A DNA stretch of 64,000 nucleotides. Source: Cellulomonas_A sp047229345 (GTDB lineage: Bacteria; Actinomycetota; Actinomycetes; Actinomycetales; Cellulomonadaceae). Made by a program: the position numbers and the translations under genes. The notes beneath the pieces are model-generated. The model was not told the origin of the DNA. It did no database searches and saw nothing but the letters and a program-made list of their open reading frames with translations. Shown piece by piece: positions 51,744 through 60,898 of the stretch. The stretch lies in NCBI RefSeq assembly GCF_047229345.1, contig NZ_JBFTER010000003.1:1-64000 (forward strand), in the 5' to 3' direction. Position 1 is the first letter of the stretch. The number at the start of each line of letters is the position of its first letter.

Positions 51744-52793
51744 ATGAACATCCGTACCGCACTGCCCGCCGCCGCCCTCGTCACCGTGCTGGCCACGAGC
51801 GTGCTGAGCGGCTGCGTCGCGGGCGAGGGTGCCGCCGCCGAGCCCGACGACGCGGGCACGCCGGCCGCCGACGCCGGCTGGAGCGACACCGAGCTCACCC
51901 TCGACTTCGCGACCTACAACCCGCTGAGCCTCGTGATCAAGGAGCAGGGCTGGATCGAGGAGACCCTCGGCGACGACGTGACCGTCACCTGGGTCCAGTC
52001 GGCCGGTTCCAACAAGGCCAACGAGGCGCTGCGTGCGGGTGCCGTCGACGTCGGCTCGACCGCCGGCTCCGCGGCGCTGCTCGCCCGCGCGAACGGCTCG
52101 CCGATCAAGGTCATCGACATCTACTCCCAGCCGGAGTGGGCGGCGATCGTCGTGCCCGCGGGCTCCGACATCACCGACGTGAAGCAGCTCGCGGGGAAGT
52201 CGGTCGCCGCGACCAAGGGCACGGACCCGTACTTCTTCCTGCTCCAGGCGCTCGAGGAGGCCGGCGTCCCGCTCGCCGACGTCGAGGTGCAGAACCTTCA
52301 GCACGCCGACGGCAAGGCCGCGCTCGAGAACGGCAGCGTCCAGGCGTGGTCCGGGCTCGACCCGCTCATGGCCGCGAGCGAGGCGACCGCGGGCTCGACG
52401 CTGATCTACCGCAACATCGACTTCAACACCTACGGCTTCCTCAACGCGACCGAGGAGTTCCTCACCGAGAACCCCGACCTCGCGCAGGTCGTCGTCGACG
52501 CGTACGAGAAGGCGCGCGCGTGGGCCGAGGAGAACCCCGAGGAGGTCGCCGCGATCCTCGCCGAGGTCGCCGCGATCGACCCGGCCGTCGCCACGACGGT
52601 CATCACCGAGCGCACCAACCTCGCCGTCGACCCGGTCCCGGGCGACGCGCAGCGCGAGGTGCTCGAGGTCGTCGGCCCGATCTTCGTCGAGTCCGGCGAC
52701 GTCGCGAGCCAGGACGCCATCGACGACGCGCTCGAGGCGCTCCTGGAGCCCGCGTTCGCCGAGAAGGCCGACCCCAGCACGATCGCGGACTGA
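51744..52793 (+). CDS. ssuA: SsuA-like sulfonate-binding lipoprotein
   Basis: 349 residues with a signal peptide and lipobox VLSGC (Cys24). The mature protein is of the NMT1/SsuA fold: LDFATYNPLSLVIKEQGWIEE, VTWVQSAGSNKANEALRAGAVDVGSTAGSAALLARANG, KQLAGKSVAATKGTDPYFFLLQALEEAG. Such receptors bind alkanesulfonates, taurine or sulfate esters. An SsuD/TauD desulfonating enzyme is not encoded in this operon. Confidence 0.88.
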   Translation: MNIRTALPAAALVTVLATSVLSGCVAGEGAAAEPDDAGTPAADAGWSDTELTLDFATYNPLSLVIKEQGWIEETLGDDVTVTWVQSAGSNKANEALRAGAVDVGSTAGSAALLARANGSPIKVIDIYSQPEWAAIVVPAGSDITDVKQLAGKSVAATKGTDPYFFLLQALEEAGVPLADVEVQNLQHADGKAALENGSVQAWSGLDPLMAASEATAGSTLIYRNIDFNTYGFLNATEEFLTENPDLAQVVVDAYEKARAWAEENPEEVAAILAEVAAIDPAVATTVITERTNLAVDPVPGDAQREVLEVVGPIFVESGDVASQDAIDDALEALLEPAFAEKADPSTIAD

Positions 52794-52799
52794 CCGCCG

Positions 52800-52840
52800 G
52801 AGCCGTCCCTGCGCCGCCCGGCGCGGCGCGGGGACGGCTC
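52800..52840 (+). terminator. Intercistronic hairpin after ssuA
   Basis: AGCCGTCCC (52801-52809) pairs with GGGACGGCT (52831-52839), with an inner GCGCCGC/GCGGCGC stem. It probably stabilises the ssuA message or partly stops transcription before ssuC. Confidence 0.6.
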
Positions 52841-52902
52841 ACCTCGCGACCCCCGGGCCGCACACCGCGCACGACTCCGCACCCGCACCACCTGGAGCAC
52901 TC

Positions 52903-53907
52903 ATGACGATCCCTGGCAGCCTCGGGGCCGGACCGGTGACCGACGACGAGGGCCGGCGCCGCGAGGGCGTCGACCCCGCCACGTCGTCCCCGGCCTCGTC
53001 GCCCCCGGCGTCGTCCCCGGCCACGGACGCGCCCGGCCCGGACGCCGCCGCGCAGGTGCGCCCGGGCACCGGCGTCGCCGGACCGGTCGGCTCCGGCACC
53101 GCGGTCACCCTCGCGGGCGGCTCCCGGGTGCGCGAGCACCGCCGTCCGGCGCTCTCGCGTGCCTGGGTGCGCGCCGGCCTCGGTGCGGTGCTGCCGCTCG
53201 CGCTGCTCGGCGTCTGGCACGCCGTGACCGCGGCAGGGCTCGTCCCCGCCTACCAGCTCCCGGCGCCCGCCTCGGTGTGGACCGCGGCGGTCGACCTCGC
53301 CGAGCGGGGACAGCTCGGGCAGTTCGTCGCGATCTCCACGCAGCGTGTGCTGCTCGGCTTCGTGATCGGAGGCAGCCTCGGCCTCCTGGTCGGCGCCCTC
53401 GTCGGGCTCTCCCGCGTCGCGAGCGCGCTCCTCGCCCCGACGATCGGCGCGGTGCGCGCGGTGCCGTCGCTCGCGTGGATCCCGCTTCTGATCCTCTGGA
53501 TGAAGATCGGCGAGGAGTCCAAGATCACGCTCATCGCGATCGGGGCGTTCTTCCCGGTCTACACGACCGTCGCCGCCGCGCTGCGCCACGTCGACCCGCA
53601 CCTCGTCGAGGTCGGGCGCGCGTACGGCCTGCGCGCCGTCTCGCTCTTCAGCCGCGTGCAGCTGCCCGCGGTGCTGCCCTCGATGGTCTCGGGCCTGCGC
53701 CTCGCGCTCGCGCAGTCGTGGCTCTTCCTCGTCGCCGCGGAGCTCATCGCGTCGTCGATGGGGCTCGGGTTCCTGCTCATGGACTCGGGTCAGAACGGCC
53801 GCATCGACCGGCTCCTGCTCGCGATCGTCCTGCTCGCCCTGCTCGGGAAGATCACCGACTCGCTGATCGGCCTCGCCGAGAAGCACCTGCTCCGGAGGTG
53901 GTCGTGA
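52903..53907 (+). CDS. ssuC: SsuC-like permease of the sulfonate importer
   Basis: 334 residues with a long disordered N-terminus (about 80, Ser/Pro/Ala/Asp-rich) and about six spans from LGAVLPLALLGVWHAVTAAG. The coupling loop LVEVGRAYGLRAVSLFSRVQLPAVLPSMVSGLRLALAQSW is clear. ATG at 52903; the TGA overlaps the acs GTG. Confidence 0.9.
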   Translation: MTIPGSLGAGPVTDDEGRRREGVDPATSSPASSPPASSPATDAPGPDAAAQVRPGTGVAGPVGSGTAVTLAGGSRVREHRRPALSRAWVRAGLGAVLPLALLGVWHAVTAAGLVPAYQLPAPASVWTAAVDLAERGQLGQFVAISTQRVLLGFVIGGSLGLLVGALVGLSRVASALLAPTIGAVRAVPSLAWIPLLILWMKIGEESKITLIAIGAFFPVYTTVAAALRHVDPHLVEVGRAYGLRAVSLFSRVQLPAVLPSMVSGLRLALAQSWLFLVAAELIASSMGLGFLLMDSGQNGRIDRLLLAIVLLALLGKITDSLIGLAEKHLLRRWS

Positions 53908-56009
53908 CGACCGGCACCGTGACCACGCACGCGCGCGAGCGCTCCTACCCGGCACCGGCCGCGTTCTCCGCGCGGGCCCAGGTCGGCCCGGCCGAGCACG
54001 CGCGGCTCGCCGCCGCTGCCGACGCCGACCCCGTCGCGTTCTGGGAGGACGCCGCCCGGCGGCTGCAGTGGGACACCCCCTGGCACACCGCGCACGCGTG
54101 GTCGCCCGCGGTCCCCACGAGCGACGACCCGGACGCGCCGCTGAGCGTCCCCGAGGCGCGCTGGTTCCTCGGCGGGACGCTCAACGTCGCGGTGAGCTGC
54201 GTCGACCGGCACGTCGCCGCGGGCCGGGGCGACAAGGTCGCGCTGTTCTTCGAGGGCGAGCCGGGCGACCGCCGGGCCGTCACCTACGCCGAGCTGCAGC
54301 GCGAGGTGGCCCGCGCGGCGAACGCGCTCACGGCGCTCGGCGTCGGGAAGGGCGACCGGGTCGTCGTCTACCTGCCGGTGCTCGTCGAGACCGTCGTCGT
54401 GACGCTCGCGATCGCCCGGATCGGCGCCGTCCACTCGCTCGTGTTCGGCGGCTTCTCCGCCGAGGCCGTGCGGTTCCGGCTCCAGGACACCGGCGCGAAG
54501 CTGCTCGTGACGTCGGACGGCCAGTTCCGCCGCGGCGTCGCGACGCCGACCAAGGCGACCGCGGACCAGGCGGCCGCGGGCCTCGACGCGCTCGAGCACG
54601 TGCTCGTGGTCCGCCGCACGGGCGACGCGACGCCCGACGTGCCGTGGACCGAGGGCCGCGACGTCTGGTGGCACGACGTCGTCGGCGCCGCGAGCGACGT
54701 GCACGAACCCGAGTCGTTCGACTCGGAGACGCCGCTGTTCATCATCTACACGTCCGGCACGACCGGGCGGCCCAAGGGCCTGGTGCACACCGCGGGCGGC
54801 TACCTCACGCAGGCGTCGTGGTCGCACTGGCTGCACTTCGACGCGCGCGACGACGACGTGCACTGGTGCACCGCCGACCTCGCCTGGGTCACCGCGCACA
54901 CGTACGAGATCTACGGCCCGCTCTCGAACGGCCTGACCCAGGTGATCTACGAGGGCGTCCCGAACGCCCCGCACCAGGAGCGTCACCTCGAGATCATCGA
55001 GCGGTACGGCGTGACGGTCTACTACACCGCACCGACCCTCATCCGGACCTTCATGACGTGGTTCGGCGACGACCTGCCCGGCGGGCACGACCTGTCGTCG
55101 ATCCGGCTGCTCGGGAGCGTCGGCGAGGCGATCAACCCCGAGGCGTGGGCGTGGTTCCACCGCAACCTCGGCCGCGGCGAGGCGCCGGTCGTCGACACGT
55201 GGTGGCAGTCCGAGACGGGCGCGGCGATCATCGCGCCCGTGCCCGGGGTCTCGACGCTCAAGCCCGGTTCCGCGACGCGGCCGTCGCTCGGGGTCTCCGC
55301 GCGCGTGGTCGACGAGGCGGGCGAGCGCACCGCCCCGGGCGAGCAGGGGTTCCTCGTGCTCGACCGGACGTGGCCGGGGATGGCGCGGACCATCTGGGGC
55401 GACCCCGAGCGGTACCGCGACGCGTACTGGTCCCGGTACGCCGCGCAGGGCTGGTTCTTCGCGGGCGACGGCGCGCGGTACGACGAGGACGGCGACATCT
55501 GGCTGCTCGGGCGCGTCGACGAGGCGATCAACGTCTCGGGGCACCTGCTCTCGACGATCGAGATCGAGTCGGCGCTCGTCGCACACCCCGCCGTCGGCGA
55601 GGCGGGCGTCACGGGCGTGCACGACGCGCTCACCGGGCAGGGCATCGCGGCGTTCGTCGTGCCGACGAGCCCGCCCGGTCCGGTCGAGGACGTCGCGGCG
55701 TGGCAGGCGGCGGCAGCGGCGCTGCGCGACGAGCTCCGGACGCACGTCGCGACGGCCATCGGCCCGATCGCCAAGCCGCACGACGTCGTCGTCGTCCCGG
55801 AGGTGCCCAAGACCCGCTCGGGCAAGATCCTGCGCCGCCTGCTCGCGCAGCTGCGCGACGGGGAGACGCTCGGCGACACCACGTCGCTGCAGAACCCGTG
55901 GGCCGTCGAGGACATCGCCCGGATCCTGGGTACCGTGCAGCCGGGCACGCCGGCCGCCGACGTGACCCGCCCCCGCACGACCGAGGCCGAGGAGGCCCGC
56001 ACCGCATGA
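53904..56009 (+). CDS. acs: Acetyl-CoA synthetase (AMP-forming)
   Basis: 701 residues, slightly longer than the usual 650. It makes acetyl-CoA from acetate, ATP and CoA. P-loop FIIYTSGTTGRPKGLVHTAGGY near residue 282, WCTADLAWVTAHTYEIYGPL, the acetate pocket Trp in VVDTWWQSETG, hinge GRVDEAINVSGHLLSTIEIESALV, and the C-terminal catalytic (and acetylatable) Lys in PKTRSGKILRR near residue 640. GTG start overlaps ssuC and the end overlaps metY, so it is a true operon member. Its place among sulfur genes suggests that it recovers acetate. Confidence 0.93.
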   Translation: MTTGTVTTHARERSYPAPAAFSARAQVGPAEHARLAAAADADPVAFWEDAARRLQWDTPWHTAHAWSPAVPTSDDPDAPLSVPEARWFLGGTLNVAVSCVDRHVAAGRGDKVALFFEGEPGDRRAVTYAELQREVARAANALTALGVGKGDRVVVYLPVLVETVVVTLAIARIGAVHSLVFGGFSAEAVRFRLQDTGAKLLVTSDGQFRRGVATPTKATADQAAAGLDALEHVLVVRRTGDATPDVPWTEGRDVWWHDVVGAASDVHEPESFDSETPLFIIYTSGTTGRPKGLVHTAGGYLTQASWSHWLHFDARDDDVHWCTADLAWVTAHTYEIYGPLSNGLTQVIYEGVPNAPHQERHLEIIERYGVTVYYTAPTLIRTFMTWFGDDLPGGHDLSSIRLLGSVGEAINPEAWAWFHRNLGRGEAPVVDTWWQSETGAAIIAPVPGVSTLKPGSATRPSLGVSARVVDEAGERTAPGEQGFLVLDRTWPGMARTIWGDPERYRDAYWSRYAAQGWFFAGDGARYDEDGDIWLLGRVDEAINVSGHLLSTIEIESALVAHPAVGEAGVTGVHDALTGQGIAAFVVPTSPPGPVEDVAAWQAAAAALRDELRTHVATAIGPIAKPHDVVVVPEVPKTRSGKILRRLLAQLRDGETLGDTTSLQNPWAVEDIARILGTVQPGTPAADVTRPRTTEAEEARTA

Positions 56010-57316
56010 CCGACCACCGTTTCGGCTTCCGTACGCGTGCGCTGCACGCCGGGGCCATCCCCGACGCCGCCACCGGCGCGCGCGCCGTGCCGATCTACCA
56101 GTCGACGTCGTTCGTCTTCCAGGACACGACCGACGCCGCCACGCTGTTCGCGCTGCAGAAGTACGGCAACATCTACTCGCGGATCGGCAACCCGACCGTC
56201 GCCGCGTTCGAGGAGCGCATCGCCTCGCTCGAGGGCGGGATCGGCGCCGTGGCGACCGCGTCCGGCATGGCCGCCGAGTTCATCGTGTTCGCGGCGCTCG
56301 TCGGTGCGGGCGACCACGTCGTCGCGGCGGCGCAGCTCTACGGCGGCACCGTCACGCAGCTCGACGTGACGCTGCGGCGGTTCGGCGTCGAGACGACGTT
56401 CGTGCCCGGCAGCGACCCCGCCGACTTCGCCGCGGCGATCCGGCCCGAGACCAAGGTCGTGTACGTCGAGTCGATCGCGAACCCGTCGGGCGAGATCGCC
56501 GACCTCGCGGGGCTCGCCGAGGTCGCGCACGCCGCCGGCGTCCCCCTCGTCGTGGACTCGACGCTCGCGACCCCGTACCTCCTCCGGCCGATCGAGCACG
56601 GCGCCGACATCGTCATCCACTCCGCGACGAAGTTCCTCGGCGGGCACGGCACGACGCTCGGCGGCGTCGTCGTCGAGTCGGGCACGTTCGACTGGGGCAA
56701 CGGGCGCTTCCCGCAGATGACCGAGCCCGTGCCGTCGTACGGCGGCGTGAGCTGGTGGGAGAACTTCGGCGAGTACGGCTTCCTCACCAAGCTGCGCAGC
56801 GAGCAGCTGCGTGACATCGGCCCCGCGCTGTCCGCCCAGTCGGCGTTCCAGCTGCTGCAGGGCGTCGAGACCCTGCCGCAGCGCCTCGACGCGCACCTCG
56901 CGAACGCCCACGCGGTCGCCCGGTGGCTCGAGGAGGACCCGCGCGTGTCGTACGTGAGCTGGGCCGGGCTGCCGAGCCACCCGCACCACGAGCGCGCCGC
57001 GCGGTACCTCCCGCAGGGACCCGGCTCGGTCTTCGCGTTCGGGCTCGCGGCGACACCCGACCGCGACGGCCGCGAGGTCGGCCGCCGGTTCATCGAGGCA
57101 CTCCAGCTCGCGAGCCACCTCGCGAACATCGGCGACGCCCGCACGCTCGTCATCCACCCCGCCTCCACGACGCACCAGCAGCTGAGCGCGGAGCAGCTCG
57201 TCGCGGCCGGCATCCCCGCGGACCTCGTCCGGCTCAGCGTCGGCATCGAGGACGTCGAGGACATCCTGTGGGACCTCGACCAGGCCCTCACCGAGGCGAG
57301 CGGAGCGACCCGATGA
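56006..57316 (+). CDS. metY: MetY, O-acetylhomoserine sulfhydrylase
   Basis: 436-residue PLP enzyme of the Cys/Met metabolism family making homocysteine and acetate from O-acetylhomoserine and sulfide (or methionine with methanethiol). RTRALHAG at the start, YSRIGNPTVAAFEERIASLEGG, SGMAAEFIVF, the PLP Lys209 in HSATKFLGGHG, and HPASTTHQQL near the end. The extra loop TFDWGNGRFPQMTEPVPSYGG is typical of the O-acetylhomoserine type rather than of MetB. ATG overlapping acs; stop overlapping the CoA-binding gene. Confidence 0.94.
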   Translation: MTDHRFGFRTRALHAGAIPDAATGARAVPIYQSTSFVFQDTTDAATLFALQKYGNIYSRIGNPTVAAFEERIASLEGGIGAVATASGMAAEFIVFAALVGAGDHVVAAAQLYGGTVTQLDVTLRRFGVETTFVPGSDPADFAAAIRPETKVVYVESIANPSGEIADLAGLAEVAHAAGVPLVVDSTLATPYLLRPIEHGADIVIHSATKFLGGHGTTLGGVVVESGTFDWGNGRFPQMTEPVPSYGGVSWWENFGEYGFLTKLRSEQLRDIGPALSAQSAFQLLQGVETLPQRLDAHLANAHAVARWLEEDPRVSYVSWAGLPSHPHHERAARYLPQGPGSVFAFGLAATPDRDGREVGRRFIEALQLASHLANIGDARTLVIHPASTTHQQLSAEQLVAAGIPADLVRLSVGIEDVEDILWDLDQALTEASGATR

Positions 57317-57903
57317 GCACCGTCATCCCCCCGGTCGGCGGCGGCGACGCGTGCGCCGTGCCGACGCCTCCCGCGCCCGTGCCGTCGACCTCGGCCGAGC
57401 GCGACCCCGCGACCGCCGCGCCGGCCCGCACCTGGACCGGCCCGGGCGCCCAGGAGCGGCTCGCGCTGCTGCGGCGCACGCGCACGGTCGCGATCGTCGG
57501 GGCGTCGACCAACCCCGCGCGCGCGAGCTACTTCGTCTCGACCTACCTGCTGTCGAGCTCGCCGTACGAGGTGTACTTCGTCAACCCGCGCGCGAGCGAG
57601 ATCCTCGGCCGGCCGGTCTACCCGTCGCTCGCGGCGCTGCCGGTCGTGCCCGACCTCGTCGACGTGTTCCGCCGTCACGACGACCTCCCGAGCGTGCTCG
57701 ACGAGACGCTCGCGGTCGGCGCGAAGGCGCTGTGGCTCCAGCTGGGGTCGTGGCACGAGAACGTCGCACGCCGCGGCGAGGCGGCGGGCCTCCCGGTCGT
57801 CATGGACCGGTGCCTGAAGATCGAGCACGCGCGCTTCCACGGCGGCCTGCACCTCGCAGGCTTCGACACGGGCGTCATCAGCTCGCGGCGCGCCTCGTCC
57901 TGA
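57313..57903 (+). CDS. CoA-binding domain protein (YccU-like)
   Basis: 196 residues. A Pro/Ala/Thr tail of about 50 residues leads to a Rossmann CoA-binding domain: TVAIVGASTNPARASYFVSTYLLSS, VYFVNPRASEILGRPVYPSLAALP, VDVFRRHDDLP, KALWLQLGSWHENVARRGEAAGLPVVMDRCLKIEHAR. The one Cys in DRCLKIE is conserved in the family. Function unknown; relatives sit beside metY in many actinobacteria. ATG overlaps the metY stop, so the two are co-expressed. Confidence 0.88.
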   Translation: MSTVIPPVGGGDACAVPTPPAPVPSTSAERDPATAAPARTWTGPGAQERLALLRRTRTVAIVGASTNPARASYFVSTYLLSSSPYEVYFVNPRASEILGRPVYPSLAALPVVPDLVDVFRRHDDLPSVLDETLAVGAKALWLQLGSWHENVARRGEAAGLPVVMDRCLKIEHARFHGGLHLAGFDTGVISSRRASS

Positions 57904-58003
57904 CGCCGGCGCGGACCGCCCGTGCAGGCCGGTCCCGCGGCGCTCAGGGCTGCGACCCGCGGCACCTGCACGTCCCGGCGAGGCCCCGCACCCCCCGACG
58001 ACC

Positions 58004-58032
58004 GACGCCCGTGCCGCACCGGCGCGGGCGTC
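58004..58032. terminator. Hairpin between convergent CoA-binding and ATL genes
   Basis: Arms 58004-58016 and 58020-58032 (GACGCCCGTGCCG against CGGCGCGGGCGTC, one G-U pair). The right arm overlaps the stop of the minus-strand gene. Confidence 0.55.
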
Positions 58033-58366
58033 AGTCGTCGTCGTCCGGGAACCAGATCGCCCGGCGCAGCGCGACGCGCGTGCCGTCGGCCGTGAGCGGC
58101 GTGCCCTCGGCGCCGAGGTGGTCGAGCGCCCGCCGGGCCGCGTGCACGGGAGGTCGGCCCGCGGCGTTGACGACGCGCCACCACGGGACGCCGCTCCCGG
58201 CGCGTGCGAGCACCTGACCGACCTGGCGCGGACCGCCGCGCGCGGTGCCGCCGGACGCCACGAGCTCGTCGGCCACGACCTCGGCGATCGTGCCGTACGT
58301 CATCGCCCGCCCGGCGGGGATCCGCTCGACGAGGTCGAGGACCGCCTCGAGGTACTCCTCGTCCAC
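58031..58366 (-). CDS. Alkyltransferase-like (ATL/MGMT-fold) DNA-binding protein
   Basis: 111 residues of the winged-helix domain of O6-methylguanine-DNA methyltransferase: EAVLDLVERIPAGRAMTYGTIAEVV, PRQVGQVLARAGSGVPWWRVVNAAGRPP. The active-site Cys of MGMT (PCHR) is replaced; the motif reads PWWRV. ATL proteins of this kind bind O6-alkylguanine and send the lesion to nucleotide excision repair without removing the alkyl group. GTG at 58366 with GGGAGG six bases upstream. Confidence 0.88.
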   Translation of the reverse strand: MDEEYLEAVLDLVERIPAGRAMTYGTIAEVVADELVASGGTARGGPRQVGQVLARAGSGVPWWRVVNAAGRPPVHAARRALDHLGAEGTPLTADGTRVALRRAIWFPDDDD

Positions 58367-58382
58367 CGTGCGCCTCCCGCGC

Positions 58383-59480
58383 TCAGTCGCGGTGCACGAG
58401 CACGAGGGCCCGGTCGTCGTTCTCGCCCGCGCGCACCTCGGCGAGCACGGCCTCCGCGCCGCCGCGCCGGGTCGCGAGGAGCTGCTCCGCGGCACCCATG
58501 AGGCGGTCGATACCGAGGTCGAGGTCGTAGCCGGGCATCTCGACGAGGCCGTCGGTGTACAGCAGCAGGACGTCGCCGTGGTCGAGCCGGCCCGAGCGCG
58601 CGGTGTAGGTGACGCCGCCGACGACCCCGAGCGCCGGGCTGCCGACCGTGTCGACGACGTCGATGCGCCCCGAGCCCGCGTGCAGGTGCACCGCGGGCGG
58701 GTGCCCCGCCGACGAGATCCAGTACTCGCCCGTGCCCAGGTGGACCGCGACGTGCACCGCGGTCGCGAACCCCTCCTCCCACGCCTGGGAGAGCAGGTAC
58801 TCGTTGGCCGCCGCGAGGAACTCGGTCCGCGGCATCGAGCCGAGCAGCCCCCCGAACGCGCCGGACAGCAGCAGCGAGCGCACCCCCGCGTCCTGCCCCT
58901 TGCCCGAGACGTCGACGAGCACCATCTCGAGCTGGTCGCCGCGCTCACGCTTCGTCGCGACCATGAAGTCCCCGGAGAACGCCTCGGCGTGCGCCGACCG
59001 GAGCGCGGTGTCGACGCGCCAGCCCGGCGGGAGCGGCGGGATGCGGCCGTGCGCCGCGAGGCGGTCACGCAGGTCGACGAGCATGAGCTCCCCGGGCGCA
59101 CCCTGGAGGCCGAGCCGCGCACGGGCCCGCGCGAACGAGAGCACCGCGACGACGGAGATCGCGAGCACCACGAGCACCCCGGGGACGAGGGTCCGGAGAC
59201 CGATCGACCGCAGCAGCACGATCTCCACGAGGACGAACCCGCACAGCACGACCATGCCGCCGAAGCGCAGCAGGAACGCGCCCACGAGCAGGAGCAGGAG
59301 GAACGTCGCGGGCGGCACCCACTCGGGGAACGCGAGCGCGCCGAGCACGATGAGGACGCTCAGCCCGGTGAGCGCCGCGGTCAGGACGACCTGGGACTGC
59401 AGCCCGAGGCGCCGTTGCCGTGCCGCGACCCGGGCGCGCACGGACGCGCGGCCCCGCCTGGGGACCCCCGATGTCGTCAC
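58383..59480 (-). CDS. Membrane-anchored PP2C-type (SpoIIE) serine phosphatase
   Basis: 365 residues. A basic N-terminus, about three to four hydrophobic spans (residues 25-115, for example VVLTAALTGLSVLIVLGALAF and ATFLLLLLVGAFLLRFGGMVVLCGFVLVEIVLL), then a SpoIIE/RsbU domain. That domain shows DTALRSAHAEAFSGDFMVATKR, MVLVDVSGKGQDAGVRSLLLSGAFGGLL, GHPPAVHLHAG, GDVLLLYTDGLVEMPG and NDDRALVLVHR with the metal-binding Asp residues. Probably acts on an anti-anti-sigma factor, though no such gene is here. TACCCT (59492-59487) plus six bases precedes the GTG at 59480: leaderless. Confidence 0.9.
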   Translation of the reverse strand: MTTSGVPRRGRASVRARVAARQRRLGLQSQVVLTAALTGLSVLIVLGALAFPEWVPPATFLLLLLVGAFLLRFGGMVVLCGFVLVEIVLLRSIGLRTLVPGVLVVLAISVVAVLSFARARARLGLQGAPGELMLVDLRDRLAAHGRIPPLPPGWRVDTALRSAHAEAFSGDFMVATKRERGDQLEMVLVDVSGKGQDAGVRSLLLSGAFGGLLGSMPRTEFLAAANEYLLSQAWEEGFATAVHVAVHLGTGEYWISSAGHPPAVHLHAGSGRIDVVDTVGSPALGVVGGVTYTARSGRLDHGDVLLLYTDGLVEMPGYDLDLGIDRLMGAAEQLLATRRGGAEAVLAEVRAGENDDRALVLVHRD

Positions 59481-59574
59481 GTCGTGAGGGTATCCAGGGC
59501 GCGGGGCCGGGGACAGGCGGACGCGGCCGGAAATGCACGTGACCTGCGCCGCCGCGGCGCCCGAGGATGGCGCC

Positions 59575-60840
59575 ATGACGTCTGCTCCCGCCGGTTACCG
59601 TGTCGTCGAGGTCCCCGAGTCGCGCAAGGACGAGCTCCTCGAGGTCGACCACCTCGCGTTCGCGTTCGAGCCCGACGCGGAGACGTCCGCGCAGGTCCCG
59701 ATGACGCTCGAGTGGGACCGGACCGTCGGCGTCGAGGCACCCGACGGGACGCTCGCGGCAGTGCACGGCTCGTTCCGCCTCGTGCTGCCCGTGCCGGGCG
59801 GCTCGGTGCCGTGCGCGGGCCTGACCTGGGTCGGCACGCGGCCGGACCAGCGCCGGCGCGGGCTGCTGTCCACGATGATCGACGCCCACTTCGCGCGGTC
59901 GCTGGCCCGTGGCGAGCCGGTGTCCGCGCTCTACGCGGCGGAGTCGGCGATCTACGGCCGGTTCGGCTACGGCAGCGCCGCCCAGAACGTCCGGATGACC
60001 GTCCCGCGCGGCGCCGCGCTGCGTCCCGTGCCGGGCTCGGACGCCCTGGGCGTGCGGTACGAGAAGCTCGACCCGGACGTGCACGGACCGCTCGTCCAGC
60101 GCGTGCACGTCGCTGCGGGCGCGGGCCGGCCGGGCTGGATCACGCGCGACACCGACGCCCTGCGGAGCAAGCACCTGGCCGACCCGCCCGCGTGGCGCGA
60201 CGGCGCCGAGCCGCTGCGCGTGGTGACGGTCCTCGACGGCGACGAGCCCCGCGGCTACGCGCTCCTGCGCCGCAAGGAGGTGGGGACGGACGGTCAGCCC
60301 GCGATGGTCGTGCGGATGCACGACCTCGCGGCGCTCGACGCGGCCGCCGCGCACCGCCTGTGGTCGGTCGTGCTCGACCTCGACCTGACCTCGGTCGTCG
60401 AGACCCCGATGCTCGCCGTGGACGACGCGCTCGTGCAGCTGCTCCTCGACCCGCGCGGCCCGCGCCCGCGCGTCGCCGACAACCTGTGGCTGCGCGTCCT
60501 CGACGTGCGTGCGGCCCTCGCCGCCCGCCGGTGGAGCGCGCCGGTCGACGTCGTGCTCGACGTGCAGGACGCGCGGCTGCCCGCGAACGCCGGACGGTGG
60601 CGCGTCACGACCGGCGAGCCCGGCGCCGACGGCACGTGGGACGCACGCGTCGAGCCGACGCACGACCCGGCCGACGTCGCGCTCGACGTGCGCGAGCTCG
60701 GGGCCGTCTACCTCGGCGGCCGCTCGCTCGGCGCGCTCGGCCGGGCCGGGCTGGTCACCGAGCTCGTGCCCGGGACGCTGCACCGGGCGTCCGCAGCCTT
60801 CGGGTGGCCGCTCGCCCCGGTGTGCAGCTGGGCGTTCTGA
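59575..60840 (+). CDS. Eis-type GNAT N-acetyltransferase
   Basis: 421 residues: tandem GNAT domains plus an SCP2-like C-terminal domain, as in Eis. Acetyl-CoA loop VGTRPDQRRRGLLSTMIDAHF near residue 83-103, the Tyr of ESAIYGRFGYGSA, and LDVQDARLPANAGRWRV in the SCP domain. The protein ends in CSWAF; in Eis the C-terminal carboxylate of a terminal Phe helps catalysis. Eis enzymes acetylate aminoglycosides and protein lysines; natural substrate here unknown. GAGGAT plus six bases precedes the ATG, so it may be leaderless. Divergent from the phosphatase. Confidence 0.9.
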   Translation: MTSAPAGYRVVEVPESRKDELLEVDHLAFAFEPDAETSAQVPMTLEWDRTVGVEAPDGTLAAVHGSFRLVLPVPGGSVPCAGLTWVGTRPDQRRRGLLSTMIDAHFARSLARGEPVSALYAAESAIYGRFGYGSAAQNVRMTVPRGAALRPVPGSDALGVRYEKLDPDVHGPLVQRVHVAAGAGRPGWITRDTDALRSKHLADPPAWRDGAEPLRVVTVLDGDEPRGYALLRRKEVGTDGQPAMVVRMHDLAALDAAAAHRLWSVVLDLDLTSVVETPMLAVDDALVQLLLDPRGPRPRVADNLWLRVLDVRAALAARRWSAPVDVVLDVQDARLPANAGRWRVTTGEPGADGTWDARVEPTHDPADVALDVRELGAVYLGGRSLGALGRAGLVTELVPGTLHRASAAFGWPLAPVCSWAF

Positions 60841-60898
60841 CGCGGGGTCCGTCGGCGGCGGGTGGACCGCCGGACCGGGCGGGCGGGGCGCCCGGGGG

